Source of the DNA: Pseudomonas nicosulfuronedens
GTDB taxonomy: Bacteria; Pseudomonadota; Gammaproteobacteria; Pseudomonadales; Pseudomonadaceae
DNA: 64,000 nt
Reading direction: 5' to 3'
NCBI RefSeq assembly: GCF_005877905.1
Contig: NZ_SWDV01000003.1
Coordinates: 62,001 to 126,000 of the forward strand
Shown here piece by piece: positions 17,649 to 27,116 of the stretch. Under the pieces are notes generated by a model. That model was given only the letters and a program-made list of their open reading frames with translations. It had not been told where the DNA came from and ran no database searches. Every line of letters begins with the position of its first letter. Position 1 is the stretch's first letter. The position numbers and the translations under genes were made by a program.

Positions 17649-18242
17649 TTAGAGCGAGAAATCACCCTCGGCCACGATTTCTGCCAGCGGGCGGCGGGCG
17701 TTCGGCACTTCGCGGGCCTGCAGGCTCTCTGAGAGGATCGACTTGTCGCCCAGCTTGCCGATGGCGATCACCGCGTGGATCTCATGGTCCGCCGGGACCT
17801 TCAGTTCGGTACGCGCCAACTCGCGGTCGAAGCCGGCCATGCCGTGGGTGTGCCAGCCCGCCAGGCTCGCCTGCAGCGCGAGAAAGCCCCAGGCCGAGCC
17901 GGTGTCGAAGCTGTGCCACAGGGCGGGCTTCTCTTCGCTGGAGCCAGGCGGGGCGAAGGTAGTCTTGGACAGGACCACCACCAGCGCCGAGGCGTGTTGC
18001 GCCCAGCCGCGGTTGAATTCGCCCAGCAGGTTCAGGTAGCGCTGCCAGTTCGGTGTGTCGCGCAGGGCGAAGAGGAAGCGCCAAGGCTGCGAGTTGAAGG
18101 AGGACGGCGCCCAGCGCGCGGCCTCGATGAAGCTCAGCAGGGTCTCTTGGGGAATGGCTTCGCCGTTGAAGGCACGGGGCGACCAGCGATTGATGAATTG
18201 CGGGTCGATGGGGTGCTCGGAAACGCGAGGATTGGCGCTCAT
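17649..18242 (-). CDS. Nitroreductase-family oxidoreductase
   Basis: 197 residues, FMN-dependent nitroreductase family. The N-terminal RWSPRAFNGEAIP and ARWAPSSFNSQPWRF hold the usual FMN-binding Arg/Ser pattern, and a late GLALQA-type helix plus HEIHAVIAIGKLG match the C-terminal half. ATG 18242 has AAGGAG upstream. It probably acts as a homodimer with NAD(P)H. The substrate is unknown. Confidence 0.88.
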   Translation of the reverse strand: MSANPRVSEHPIDPQFINRWSPRAFNGEAIPQETLLSFIEAARWAPSSFNSQPWRFLFALRDTPNWQRYLNLLGEFNRGWAQHASALVVVLSKTTFAPPGSSEEKPALWHSFDTGSAWGFLALQASLAGWHTHGMAGFDRELARTELKVPADHEIHAVIAIGKLGDKSILSESLQAREVPNARRPLAEIVAEGDFSL

Positions 18243-18478
18243 GGTGGCTCCTTGAAGGGCGTGGAATCTGCCGATGGTGCCGTGGTCGGCCGGGCATCGC
18301 GGTGGGAACGGGCGCCTGGTGTGGCGTGCGGCACTGGTAGAAGGCACCCGTGGGTCGGTCAAACTAACCAGCGCGGCCCGCTCTGGCAAGCGCTGCGCGG
18401 TCAATGGTCGCCTGCACTTGGCCTGCGAGCGCGGCGGGCTTAGACTTTGCGCCCCGTGAAATTGCCCCTGTACAAAAA

Positions 18479-18928
18479 ATGGCCGCCAAAGTAGAGCCCT
18501 TCTGGAAACGCAAGACCCTCGATCAGCTCGACCAGGAAGAGTGGGAGTCGCTGTGCGACGGCTGCGGCCTGTGCTGCCTGCAGAAGCTGGAAGACGAGGA
18601 CGACGGCGCCGTCTACTACACGCGCATCGCCTGCAAGCTGCTGGACCTGAAGACCTGCCGCTGCACCGACTACGCCAACCGCCGCGCCAGCGTGCCCGAC
18701 TGCATCCAGCTCACCCCGGCCCAGGCCGACGAGTTCCAGTGGCTGCCGCCGACCTGCGGCTATCGCCTAGTCTCCGAAGGCAAGGACTTGCCGCTCTGGC
18801 ACCACCTCGTCTGCGGTGATCCGGATGCGGTGCACCACGAGCGCATCTCGCAGTCCGGACGCATGCTCGCCGAGGGCTCGGTGCCCGAAGACGACTGGGA
18901 AGAACACCTGATCTTCCGCGCCGGCTGA
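18479..18928 (+). CDS. YcgN family protein (UPF0260)
   Basis: 149 residues. The family signature is [16 protein letters not shown] followed by [14 protein letters not shown] and a later CGYRLV and CGDPD, giving about nine conserved cysteines arranged like the CxxCxxCC zinc/iron-sulfur cluster proteins (YkgJ-like). ATG 18479 starts the conserved [17 protein letters not shown]. Metal identity and role are unknown. Syntenic with PAO1 PA1299. Confidence 0.92.
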   Translation: MAAKVEPFWKRKTLDQLDQEEWESLCDGCGLCCLQKLEDEDDGAVYYTRIACKLLDLKTCRCTDYANRRASVPDCIQLTPAQADEFQWLPPTCGYRLVSEGKDLPLWHHLVCGDPDAVHHERISQSGRMLAEGSVPEDDWEEHLIFRAG

Positions 18929-18988
18929 GCCTTCCGTCGCTCTGGGCGCCCATGGCATGCTGCGCGTCTTCCGCCCCGGAGCCGCGCC

Positions 18989-19618
18989 ATGCCCAGCCTC
19001 GAAAGCCTCAGTCTGTTCTTCATCGCCACCCTTGCGCTCAACCTCACGCCCGGCCCGGACATGCTCTACGTCGCCTCGCGTTCGGCCGCTCAGGGCACGG
19101 CGGCCGGCCTGATGTCGACGCTCGGGATCGGCGCCGGCTGCGTGGTGCACATGCTGGCTGCGGCGTTCGGGCTGTCGGCGCTGCTGATGATGTCCAGCGT
19201 GGCCTTCGGCGTTCTCAAGTGGTTGGGTGCGCTCTACCTGGTCTGGCTCGGCGTGCAGTTGATCCGGGGCGCCTGGCGTGAGCAGAAGCGCACGGAGCTT
19301 GAGCCCGCGCGCCTGAGCCGGGTGTTCCTGCAGGGCATGATGGTCAACGTGTTCAATCCCAAGGTGGCGCTGTTCTTCCTCGCTTTCCTGCCGCAGTTCG
19401 TGCCCGCCGGTAGCCCGAACTTCGTGCTGCAGATCCTCTGCCTCGGCCTGCTGTTCAACCTCGGCGGCTGCCTGGTGAACGCCGTGGTGTCGGTGGTTGC
19501 CGGGCGCGTCGGCAACCGTGTGGGCAGCAATCCGTCCTGGCGGCGCTGGCAGCAGACTGCCTCGGGTGGGCTGATCGTCGCCATGGGTGTCGGCCTGGCA
19601 TTCAGCAGCCGGCGCTGA
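18989..19618 (+). CDS. LysE/RhtB-family amino acid exporter
   Basis: 209 residues, six hydrophobic segments, and the family's N-terminal motif LNLTPGPDMLYVASRSAAQG. The central NVFNPKVALFFLAFLPQFV is the second RhtB signature. CGGAG lies just upstream of the ATG. It should export a neutral or basic amino acid or analogue; the substrate cannot be read. Confidence 0.9.
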   Translation: MPSLESLSLFFIATLALNLTPGPDMLYVASRSAAQGTAAGLMSTLGIGAGCVVHMLAAAFGLSALLMMSSVAFGVLKWLGALYLVWLGVQLIRGAWREQKRTELEPARLSRVFLQGMMVNVFNPKVALFFLAFLPQFVPAGSPNFVLQILCLGLLFNLGGCLVNAVVSVVAGRVGNRVGSNPSWRRWQQTASGGLIVAMGVGLAFSSRR

Positions 19619-19625
19619 TTCACAC

Positions 19626-19967
19626 TCAGGCCGGTGCGCGCAGCCAGTAACAGGCTTCCTCACCGGTCAGCGGTGCTTCTTCCTCCGGCAGCTCCACGCG
19701 CCTCTCCCACAGCGGGAACCAGCGCTCGTCCTTCTCGTCGTCGATGGTCGCCGGGCGGACCTTCGTGCGGAAGCGCCGTTCGCAGGCGCCCCATTGCACG
19801 AAATTGACCTGTGCTTCGATCAGGCTCACGGGGTTGGCGCCGCCGCGTGCGTCAGGGAAGCAGAGTTGCAGGTGGTCGTCTTCCCAGAAGCAGATCTCGC
19901 AGATTTCGTACGACCCTGGCGGGTCGCCGAAACTGAAGTAGCCGCAGCAGGGGCAGGTATAGAGCAT
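19626..19967 (-). CDS. Cysteine-rich CPCC-domain protein
   Basis: 113 residues beginning LYTCPCCGYFSF, then YEICEICFWEDD: two CxxC-type pairs as in the CPCC family (zinc-ribbon-like). GGANPVSLIEAQVNF is the second conserved block. The ATG overlaps the ptrB stop by one base (TGATG), so translation is probably coupled to ptrB. No enzymatic function is known for the family. Confidence 0.85.
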   Translation of the reverse strand: MLYTCPCCGYFSFGDPPGSYEICEICFWEDDHLQLCFPDARGGANPVSLIEAQVNFVQWGACERRFRTKVRPATIDDEKDERWFPLWERRVELPEEEAPLTGEEACYWLRAPA

Positions 19968-22027
19968 CAGGCGTTGCCTTCGATGCCCAGCACCTTGAAC
20001 AGGAAGGCGTATTCCAGTGCCACGTCCTTCAGGCCCTGGTAGCGGCCGCTCATGCCACCGTGGCCGGCGCCCAGGTCGGTCTTGAGCAATAGCAGGCGGT
20101 CGTCGGTCTTGCTCACGCGCAGCTTGGCCACCCACTTGGCGGCTTCCCAGTACTGCACGCGGCTGTCGTTGTAGCCGGCTACTACCAGCAGGGCAGGGTA
20201 GTCCTGCGCGCTGACGTTCTCGTAGGGCGCATAGGCGCGGATGCGCTCGTAGACCTCCGGCTCCTGCGGGTTGCCCCACTCGTCGTACTCGGTGACGGTC
20301 AGCGGCAGGTCGGGGTTGAGCATGCTGTTGAGTACGTCGACGAAGGGCACTTCGGCGATGGCCGCGGCGAACAGCTGCGGGCGTTGGTTGAGCACCGCGC
20401 CGATCAGCAGACCACCGGCGCTGCCGCCGCTGATCGCCAGCTGTGCCGGGGTGCAGTAGCCGTGGCTGAGCAGGTGTTCGGCGCAGGCGATGAAGTCGCT
20501 GAAGGTGTTCTGCTTGTGTTCCAGCTTGCCGGAGCGGTACCAGGCTTCGCCCAGCTCGCCGCCGCCGCGCACGTGGGCGATGGCGAAGACGAAGCCGCGC
20601 TCCAGCAAGCTCAGGCGGGCGTGGGAGAACCAGGGGTCGAGGCTCTCGCCGTAGGCACCGTAGCCATAGAGGTAGAGCGGCGCCGGCTTGCCCCGTGCGA
20701 TGTCTTCCAGTACCTCGCGGCGCCCGACCAGGCTGATCGGCACCTGCACGCCATCGGCGGCTTCGGCCCAGAGGCGGCGGCTTTCGTAGGCATCGGCGTC
20801 GAACGGGCCTTCCACCGGAGTTTGCTTGAGGACTTCCTGTTCGCCGCTGGCGAGGTCCAGCTGGCGGATCTGTGCCGGACGGTTGAGCGCCTCATAGCGC
20901 AGGCGGATCACCGTGCTGTCGAACTCCAGGCTGTCCTGCACATAGAGGTTGTAGGCGGCGTCCGGCAGGTCGACGCGGTGCGCCGGTTGGCCGTGCGGGT
21001 GGACTTCGACGATCGGCAGGCCGCCCTCGCGCAGGCTCAGGGTCAGGGCGCTGGCGCTCAGGGTCAGGCCTTCGAGCATCACGTCGTCGCGATGGCCGAT
21101 CAGTTCGCGCCAGTGCTCGCGGGACGGCTGTGCCTCGCTGGCGTGGTAAAGGGCGAAGTTGATGCCGGTCTGGTTGCTGCGGATCAGCCAGGCCCAGTCA
21201 CCCTCAAGGCGACCGTGGTCCGGGTAGTACTCGTGGCCCTCCTCGCGCGGGGCCAGGCAGACGAACTCGCCTTGCGGCTTGTTGGCATCCAGCACCCAGG
21301 CTTCGCTGGTGGTCTTGCTGTTCAGCAGCAGGATCAGTTGACGCTCGGAGCTGGCGCGGTAGCAGTTGAGGAAGAAACGCCCGTCGGGCTCCTCGAAGAT
21401 CAGTTGCGCACCGCTGTCGCCCAGACGGTGGCGATAGAGCTTGTGCGGTCGATGGGTGTCGTCCAGCTCGCCAAAGAACAGGGTGCGGTTGTCGTTGGCC
21501 CAGGTCATGCTGCCGTCGCAGTCGTCGAAGGGCAGGGTGGTCACGCTGCCGTCAGCCAGTTCCTTCACGTAGAGGGTGTAGATCTCGTCGCCACTGGTAT
21601 CCAAGCTGTAGGCCAGCTTCGAATGATCGGGGCTGATGCTGAAGGCGCCGACCGACAGGAAGCCGTCGCCAGCCAGTTCGTTGGGGTCCAGCAACAACTG
21701 CTCGGCGCTCTCCTCGACGGTCAGCGAACCATCGGCTGGGCGAGGGCTGCGGTAATGACGTGGGTACTCGTCGCCGGCTGTGGTGCGCTGGTAGTAGAGC
21801 CAGGGGCCCCAGGGCGTGGGCAGCGACAGGTCGGTCTCGCGGATGCGGCCCTTGATCTCCTGGAAGAGTGTTTCGCGCAGTTTTGTCTGAGGAAGAAGCT
21901 GATCTTCCAGGTAGGCATTTTCTGCTTTCAGGTAGTCGAGGACATCTTCGGCGTCGCGGTTCTCCAGCCAGGCATAGGGATCGGCGGCGGCCTCGCGGCG
22001 GGCGATGGGGGGCTGGCGGTTGGTCAT
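19967..22027 (-). CDS. ptrB: Oligopeptidase B (S9A serine peptidase)
   Basis: 686 residues, the usual length. A seven-bladed propeller domain (about 75-400) gates the catalytic alpha/beta hydrolase domain. The nucleophile Ser is in ISGGSAGGLL (about 534), with a late catalytic His in GAGHGGMSGRY (about 655) and an Asp in between. It cleaves after basic residues in short peptides in the cytoplasm. ATG 22027 (MTNRQPPIARRE) was chosen because it begins the conserved domain; a longer reading runs into the divergent gene's promoter. Coupled to the CPCC gene downstream. Confidence 0.93.
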   Translation of the reverse strand: MTNRQPPIARREAAADPYAWLENRDAEDVLDYLKAENAYLEDQLLPQTKLRETLFQEIKGRIRETDLSLPTPWGPWLYYQRTTAGDEYPRHYRSPRPADGSLTVEESAEQLLLDPNELAGDGFLSVGAFSISPDHSKLAYSLDTSGDEIYTLYVKELADGSVTTLPFDDCDGSMTWANDNRTLFFGELDDTHRPHKLYRHRLGDSGAQLIFEEPDGRFFLNCYRASSERQLILLLNSKTTSEAWVLDANKPQGEFVCLAPREEGHEYYPDHGRLEGDWAWLIRSNQTGINFALYHASEAQPSREHWRELIGHRDDVMLEGLTLSASALTLSLREGGLPIVEVHPHGQPAHRVDLPDAAYNLYVQDSLEFDSTVIRLRYEALNRPAQIRQLDLASGEQEVLKQTPVEGPFDADAYESRRLWAEAADGVQVPISLVGRREVLEDIARGKPAPLYLYGYGAYGESLDPWFSHARLSLLERGFVFAIAHVRGGGELGEAWYRSGKLEHKQNTFSDFIACAEHLLSHGYCTPAQLAISGGSAGGLLIGAVLNQRPQLFAAAIAEVPFVDVLNSMLNPDLPLTVTEYDEWGNPQEPEVYERIRAYAPYENVSAQDYPALLVVAGYNDSRVQYWEAAKWVAKLRVSKTDDRLLLLKTDLGAGHGGMSGRYQGLKDVALEYAFLFKVLGIEGNA

Positions 22028-22130
22028 GGCGAATCCTCGGCGGCGGCATGGATGACGCCTGGCTGCGCACCCACGGGGAAAAGGAGCTATCATACGCACC
22101 CCTCTGTCGACACCGCACGTACGCACGCGC

Positions 22131-22601
22131 ATGAACGAACACGATTACACGCTTGCCTGGGGCGCCTATATCGCCGCCGGCCTTGGCCTGACCCTGGTCT
22201 GGTTCCTGATGACCGGCTGGATGTGGCGCTGGCTGCGCGAGCCGCTGCGGGTGATCGTCATCGTCCTGCTGTTCACACCGACCCCGGTGGACCCGGCGAA
22301 CAACCTGTACGCCCCGGCGATCGCCATCACCGCACTGGATGTGGTGTTCAAGGTCGGCAACAACGCCTGGCGCGCCGTCTCCGACCTCGCTCTGGTGCTG
22401 CTGGCGGCATTCGGCGTGTACCTGCTGTTCGTGCTCATCCGCTGGCCGCTGGAGCGTTCGCTGAAGAGGCGCCGCCAGGACAAGGAGGCCGAAGACGAGC
22501 CGACCCTGCGCCAGCTGATGCAACCTGAGCTGGTCGAGGGCGTGGACGCTCATCCCAGTGAGCGACGCGACAACCGCGCGCGGATCGAACCGCGCCTGTA
22601 G
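22131..22601 (+). CDS. Small inner-membrane protein (hypothetical)
   Basis: 156 residues with three hydrophobic stretches: ayiaaGLGLTLVWFLMTGW, VIVIVLLFT and LALVLLAAFGVYLLFVLI, then a charged cytoplasmic tail with KRRRQDKEAEDE. A conserved TPTPVDPANNLYAPA loop sits between the helices. It is divergent from ptrB and precedes the HIT gene. Syntenic with PAO1 PA1305; no function assigned. Confidence 0.8.
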   Translation: MNEHDYTLAWGAYIAAGLGLTLVWFLMTGWMWRWLREPLRVIVIVLLFTPTPVDPANNLYAPAIAITALDVVFKVGNNAWRAVSDLALVLLAAFGVYLLFVLIRWPLERSLKRRRQDKEAEDEPTLRQLMQPELVEGVDAHPSERRDNRARIEPRL

Positions 22602-22665
22602 TCCGGCCTTGCGTCCTGCCCCGCACGCGTCCAGCATGAACTGAACGGCCTTTCGAGGAGTTCCC

Positions 22666-23112
22666 ATGGACTGCGTGTTCTGTGCCATCGCGGCCGGTCG
22701 CGTGCCGGCCCGTATCCTCTACGAAGACGATCATTTCATCGTGCTGCTGGACATCTACCCGCTGCGCCCCGCACACCTGCTGCTGGTGGCCCGCGAGCAC
22801 GCGACCTTCCTGCACCAGCTCTCCGAGGCGGCGCAGCAGGACCTGATCCCGCTGGCCGAGCGCATGGAGCGTGTGTTGCGCCGTGCCGGCTACGGGCGGG
22901 TCGGCATCAACCTGCTGGTCAATGACGGCCCCGCGGCCAACCAGCACGTCCCACATTTTCATCTGCACCTTATCCCGCGTGAGCTGAGTGATCTGCCGGC
23001 CCTGCTGCTGCGCACGCTCACGCGGTTCCTGCCGCTGGGGCGGAAAAGGATGCAGAATCGCCTGGAACGCGAGCTGCATCAGCTGCGCGAGGCACTGATG
23101 GAGGAGAACTGA
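22666..23112 (+). CDS. HIT-family protein (histidine triad)
   Basis: 148 residues. The zinc-binding CVFCAI is at the start, and the histidine triad HVPHFHLHLIPR (HxHxHxx) lies around residues 95-106. These enzymes hydrolyse nucleotide-phosphoramidate or Ap4A-type substrates. GAGGAG precedes the ATG. Next gene starts three bases after its stop. Substrate unknown. Confidence 0.9.
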   Translation: MDCVFCAIAAGRVPARILYEDDHFIVLLDIYPLRPAHLLLVAREHATFLHQLSEAAQQDLIPLAERMERVLRRAGYGRVGINLLVNDGPAANQHVPHFHLHLIPRELSDLPALLLRTLTRFLPLGRKRMQNRLERELHQLREALMEEN

Positions 23113-23115
23113 TTC

Positions 23116-23889
23116 ATGTGCGAGTTGCTCGGCATGAGCGCCAACGTCCCGACGGACATCGTCTTCAGCTTCACCGGGCTGATGCAGCGCGGCGGCGGCA
23201 CCGGCCCGCACCGTGACGGCTGGGGCATCGCCTTCTACGAGGGGCGAGGCGTGCGGCTGTTCCAGGATCCGTCCGCCAGTGTCGACTCGGAAGTCGCGCG
23301 GCTGGTACAGCGCTACCCGATCAAGAGTGAGGCAGTGATCGGCCACATCCGCCAAGCCAACGTCGGCCAGGTCTGTCTGTCCAACACTCACCCGTTCGTG
23401 CGCGAAATGGGTGGACGTTACTGGACCTTTGCCCACAACGGCCAGCTCGCCGACTTCCATCCCGAGCCCGGCTTGTATCGCGCGGTGGGCGATACCGACA
23501 GCGAGGCGGCCTTCTGTGACTTGCTCAACCGCGTGCGCCGCGCCTTCCCCGAACCGGTGCCGGTGGAAGTATTGCTGCCCACGCTAGTGACCGCGTGCGC
23601 GTCCTACCGCGAAAAAGGCGTGTTCAACTGCCTGCTCAGCGACGGCGACTGGCTGTTCACCTTCTGTTCGACCAAGCTGGCCTGGATCACCCGCCGCGCG
23701 CCATTTGGTCCGGCACGCCTGCGCGATGCCGACGTCACCGTGGACTTCCAGTCGGAAACCACACCCAACGACGTGGTCACGGTGATCGCCACTGAACCGC
23801 TGACCGATAACGAGAACTGGACCCGGATGCAGGGCGGCGAATGGATGCTCTGGTGGCGTGGCGAGATCGTCACCCAGGGCCGCATCTGA
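23116..23889 (+). CDS. Class II glutamine amidotransferase (YafJ-like)
   Basis: 257 residues. The N-terminal nucleophile is Cys2 in [14 protein letters not shown]. Glutaminase-site residues are visible in [17 protein letters not shown] and WTFAHNGQL, and there is a DTDSEAAF motif. This is the stand-alone YafJ-type fold with no second catalytic domain, so the acceptor of the ammonia is unknown. The GAGGAG ribosome site overlaps the end of the HIT gene, suggesting coupling. Confidence 0.9.
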   Translation: MCELLGMSANVPTDIVFSFTGLMQRGGGTGPHRDGWGIAFYEGRGVRLFQDPSASVDSEVARLVQRYPIKSEAVIGHIRQANVGQVCLSNTHPFVREMGGRYWTFAHNGQLADFHPEPGLYRAVGDTDSEAAFCDLLNRVRRAFPEPVPVEVLLPTLVTACASYREKGVFNCLLSDGDWLFTFCSTKLAWITRRAPFGPARLRDADVTVDFQSETTPNDVVTVIATEPLTDNENWTRMQGGEWMLWWRGEIVTQGRI

Positions 23890-23979
23890 TCGGGACGTGA
23901 AGCATTCCCGGAATGCCGGTGCGGCAAACGGGAGAATCCGGCGGCGCCTTGCGCATCCATAAGAACGAAGGGGAAAAGA

Positions 23980-24504
23980 ATGCTGCGCAGCTATGTACGC
24001 ATGGTGCTGTTTGCACTGGGGCTGATGGTCGCGGTCCAGGTGCCGGGCTTCATCAAGGATTATGCGCAACGCGTCGACGCCCATCGCATCGAGGCGGCCC
24101 AGGCGCTGCAGGGCTTCAAGGACACTTCAGGACAGTTCTTCAAGGGCGACCTGGGTGCTCTGGTGGCGCATTACCGCGGTAGTGCAGACCCGGTATTCCA
24201 GCGCGACGCCGACAATATCGAGCGCCTGATACGCCGCGCCCAGCTGTTCGAGAACGAATGGCAGGCCCTGCAGGGCAACTGGTACCAGCGCGCCCTGCAC
24301 ATGGTGACCGCGCCCAACCAGGAGCTGCTGCGGGAGACCTACGAGAACTATCGCTACCAGGTGGTGCTGGAGCCCGAGGCCATTGGCTGGGCACTGGCCG
24401 GCGGTTTGCTGCTGGCGTGGATCGCCGAGGTCCTGATGGCTTCGGTGGCTGCCCTGGTGGGCCTGGGCGACAACCGTCGCGCTTCGCGGCGCCACTGGAA
24501 CTGA
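23980..24504 (+). CDS. DUF2937 family membrane protein
   Basis: 174 residues. One N-terminal membrane helix (MVLFALGLMVAVQVPGFI), a periplasmic helical region rich in Gln/Arg (QGFKDTSGQFFKGDL), and a C-terminal helix (LAGGLLLAWIAEVLMASV). AAGGGGAA precedes the ATG. Syntenic with PAO1 PA1308. Function unknown. Confidence 0.85.
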   Translation: MLRSYVRMVLFALGLMVAVQVPGFIKDYAQRVDAHRIEAAQALQGFKDTSGQFFKGDLGALVAHYRGSADPVFQRDADNIERLIRRAQLFENEWQALQGNWYQRALHMVTAPNQELLRETYENYRYQVVLEPEAIGWALAGGLLLAWIAEVLMASVAALVGLGDNRRASRRHWN

Positions 24505-24520
24505 ACCTCGACGGCTCGTC

Positions 24521-24610
24521 GTAGGAGCGAGCTTGCTCGCGAGCCGGTATCAGCCCGACGTGTCGATGTCAGGTGGGACTCCGTTGTTCGCGAGCAAGCT
24601 CGCTCCTATA
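24521..24610. repeat. REP-like palindromic pair, family 1 (copy 3)
   Basis: Left arm starts GTAGGAGCGAGCTTGCTCGC and the right arm ends in CGCTCCTATA. The right arm runs into the aceK stop codon (24606-24608). Confidence 0.9.
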
Positions 24611-26354
24611 GGTTGGCCTGACGCCCCAAGGCTTCCTCCGGCGATTCGTGGCGGCGGTAAGGGAATACATCGATGACCTTCCCCGCTCGAATCTGCTCCT
24701 GCAGCCCCTTCCAGTAGTCCGCGTCGAACAGGTTGCCGTGCAGCTTGGCGAACTGCCGGCGCAGTTTCAGGTCGACGAACAGGAAGCGCGGGAACTCCTC
24801 CGGGAACACATCCATCGGCCCCACCGAGTACCAGGGCTCGGAGGACATCTCGTCCTCCTCGTAGCGCGCCGGGGGGATGTGGCGGAAATGTACTTCGGTG
24901 AGGTAGCAGATCTCGTCGTAGTCGTAGAACACCACGCGGCCATGGCGGGTGACGCCGAAGTTCTTCAGCAGCATGTCGCCGGGGAAGATGTTCGCCGCCG
25001 CCAGTTGCTTGATTGCCAGCCCGTAGTCGTACAACGCTTCGTGCACCTGAGCCTCGGTGGCGTGCTCCAGATAAAGATTCAGCGGGGTCATGCGGCGCTC
25101 GGTCCAGCAGTGGCGGATCAGCACTACGTCACCTTCCAGCATCACGGTGGACGGCGCGACGTCCAGCAGCTCCGTCAGGCACTCGGGGTCGAACTTGCTC
25201 ACCGGGAAGCGGAAATCGGCGAACTGCTGGGTGTCGGCCAGGCGCCCGACGCGGTCGTGGTTCTTCACCAACTGGTACTTCTGGATCACCGTGGCGTGGT
25301 CCACGGTCTTGGCCGGGTTGAAGTTGTCCTTGATGATCTTGAACACGGTGTTGAAGCCCGGCAGGGTGAACACGCTCATCACCATGCCGCGCACGCCCGG
25401 GGCCATCACGAAGCGGTCGTCGGTGGTCGCCAGGTGGTTGATCAGCGCTCGGTAAAATTCGCTCTTGCCCTGCTTGTAGAAGCCGATGGAGGTGTACAGC
25501 TCGGCGATGTGCTTGCCCGGCAGCAGGCGCTTGAGGAAGGCCACCATCTCCGCTGGCACTGGCGCATCGACCATGAAGTAGGAGCGGGTGAAGGAAAAGA
25601 TGATCGAGACTTCCGCCTCGTCGGTGATCACCGTATCGAACTGGATGCCGCGCCCCTCGTGGTGCACCAGCGGAAATACCAGCGGCCACTGTTCTTCCGG
25701 GGTGAACAGGCGGCCCACCAGGTAGGCGCCCTTGTTGCGGTAGAACACCGAACCGATCAGCTCGATGGTCAGGGTCGGGTCCTTGCACACCCAGTCCGGC
25801 AGGTTGGCGTGCAACAGGTGGTCCATGCGTTCGAGGTCGCGTTCGCGGTCGTCGTAGTCCACGGCGAACCGGTAGTCGTCGAAGATGCTTTCCAGCGCCT
25901 GGCGCAGCTTGCCGCCAGGGCGGTAGATGCGCGTATGCGGATCGCGCGAATGGGCGCGCAGCGAGGGGCGGGTGGTGTGCACGAACATCGTGCCGTCGCT
26001 GATGTTGTCGTGGCTGAACAGGCCGCAGAAGATCGAGTTGAACCAGGTTTCCGCCAGTTCGTCATCGAGCCGCGGGTCGATCAGGGTGATGTAGGCGCTC
26101 TTGGCAATCGGCCAGCGCTCTACGTCCACCAGGTCGATGCCGGCCATGGTTCGGGTCAGGCGGCCCACGGTCTCGGCGACCATTTCCTCGTACAGTTCGA
26201 TGCGTTCAGCGGAGGCGCGCTGGGCCTCCTGCCACTGGGCCTGCTCGAAACGCGCAGGCGCCCCGGCGGTGATCTGGTGGAACTTCGCGCGGTAGTCGTC
26301 GAAGCCTTCGAGGATCAGGGTCGCGATTTCGGTCGCCGGCCAGTGCTGAGCCAT
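24606..26354 (-). CDS. aceK: Isocitrate dehydrogenase kinase/phosphatase
   Basis: 582 residues; phosphorylates and dephosphorylates isocitrate dehydrogenase to divert carbon into the glyoxylate shunt. The N-terminal regulatory half has [16 protein letters not shown]; the kinase half has [13 protein letters not shown] and the ATP/metal site [23 protein letters not shown] region. ATG 26354 opens the conserved AceK N terminus ([20 protein letters not shown]). The stop codon lies inside a REP element. Syntenic with PAO1 PA1376. Confidence 0.96.
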   Translation of the reverse strand: MAQHWPATEIATLILEGFDDYRAKFHQITAGAPARFEQAQWQEAQRASAERIELYEEMVAETVGRLTRTMAGIDLVDVERWPIAKSAYITLIDPRLDDELAETWFNSIFCGLFSHDNISDGTMFVHTTRPSLRAHSRDPHTRIYRPGGKLRQALESIFDDYRFAVDYDDRERDLERMDHLLHANLPDWVCKDPTLTIELIGSVFYRNKGAYLVGRLFTPEEQWPLVFPLVHHEGRGIQFDTVITDEAEVSIIFSFTRSYFMVDAPVPAEMVAFLKRLLPGKHIAELYTSIGFYKQGKSEFYRALINHLATTDDRFVMAPGVRGMVMSVFTLPGFNTVFKIIKDNFNPAKTVDHATVIQKYQLVKNHDRVGRLADTQQFADFRFPVSKFDPECLTELLDVAPSTVMLEGDVVLIRHCWTERRMTPLNLYLEHATEAQVHEALYDYGLAIKQLAAANIFPGDMLLKNFGVTRHGRVVFYDYDEICYLTEVHFRHIPPARYEEDEMSSEPWYSVGPMDVFPEEFPRFLFVDLKLRRQFAKLHGNLFDADYWKGLQEQIRAGKVIDVFPYRRHESPEEALGRQANL

Positions 26355-26533
26355 GGGAGCGCCTCTGCTGGGTTCTGGTGCAGCGAGCTTAGCCAGGGGA
26401 AACGGTGAGGGAAAGGGCGATCTCGCCGGAGGATCGTTGGCGATTTCCCGTGAAATTAACGCGTATGCTGACCGGCCACGCTCTTGGATAAAGAGCCCTG
26501 GAAAAAGACCCTTCGGCAAGGAGCCGGTACGCA

Positions 26534-27031
26534 ATGGAAGACTTTCGCATCGAGCGCTGCACCGAGCAGCACATCAACGGACTTGTGGCCCTCTACAACG
26601 ATCCGGCCGTGGCCCGTCAGGTGCTGCAGATGCCGTACCAGGCACCGGAGCTGTGGCGCAAGCGGCTGGTGCTGGACGACGAGCGCCGTATCACGTTGAT
26701 GGCGATGCACCAGGACCAGGTTATCGGCAGTGCCAGCCTCGAGCAGTACCCGCGTGTGCGCCGCAGTCAATGCGGCAGCATCGGCATGGGTGTCGCCGTG
26801 GCTTGGCAGGGGCGCGGAGTCGGCACACGGCTGCTGGCTGCACTGATGGAGGTGGCCGATAACTGGATGGGCCTGCGTCGCGTCGAGCTGACCGTCTATA
26901 CCGACAATGCGCCGGCCATCGCGCTGTACCGCAAGTTCGGTTTCGAGGTGGAAGGCACGCTGCGTGAGTTCGCCCTGCGCGACGGTGTTTATGCCGACGT
27001 ACTGAGCATGGCCCGCCTGCGCCGCATCTGA
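26534..27031 (+). CDS. GNAT-family N-acetyltransferase
   Basis: 165 residues. The acetyl-CoA binding motif A is visible as [21 protein letters not shown] (Q/RxxGxG/A), followed by [33 protein letters not shown] lies 11 bases before the ATG. Divergent from aceK; next to it in PAO1 too (PA1377). Substrate unknown. Confidence 0.88.
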   Translation: MEDFRIERCTEQHINGLVALYNDPAVARQVLQMPYQAPELWRKRLVLDDERRITLMAMHQDQVIGSASLEQYPRVRRSQCGSIGMGVAVAWQGRGVGTRLLAALMEVADNWMGLRRVELTVYTDNAPAIALYRKFGFEVEGTLREFALRDGVYADVLSMARLRRI

Positions 27032-27116
27032 CGGTGGACTTTGAAAGTCAGCTATGGATGGATGGTGTTCGCCACCGGCGTAGGCTGGTGGCTTACCTGC
27101 CCTGGAGCTTTTCGCG

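Noticed and set aside
20384-22528. 714-codon plus-strand frame across ptrB and the next gene
   Set aside because: Antisense to ptrB, which has an intact catalytic triad and domain order; no motif on the other strand.
24648-26408. 586-codon plus-strand frame over aceK
   Set aside because: Antisense to aceK, which is intact and has recognised kinase motifs.
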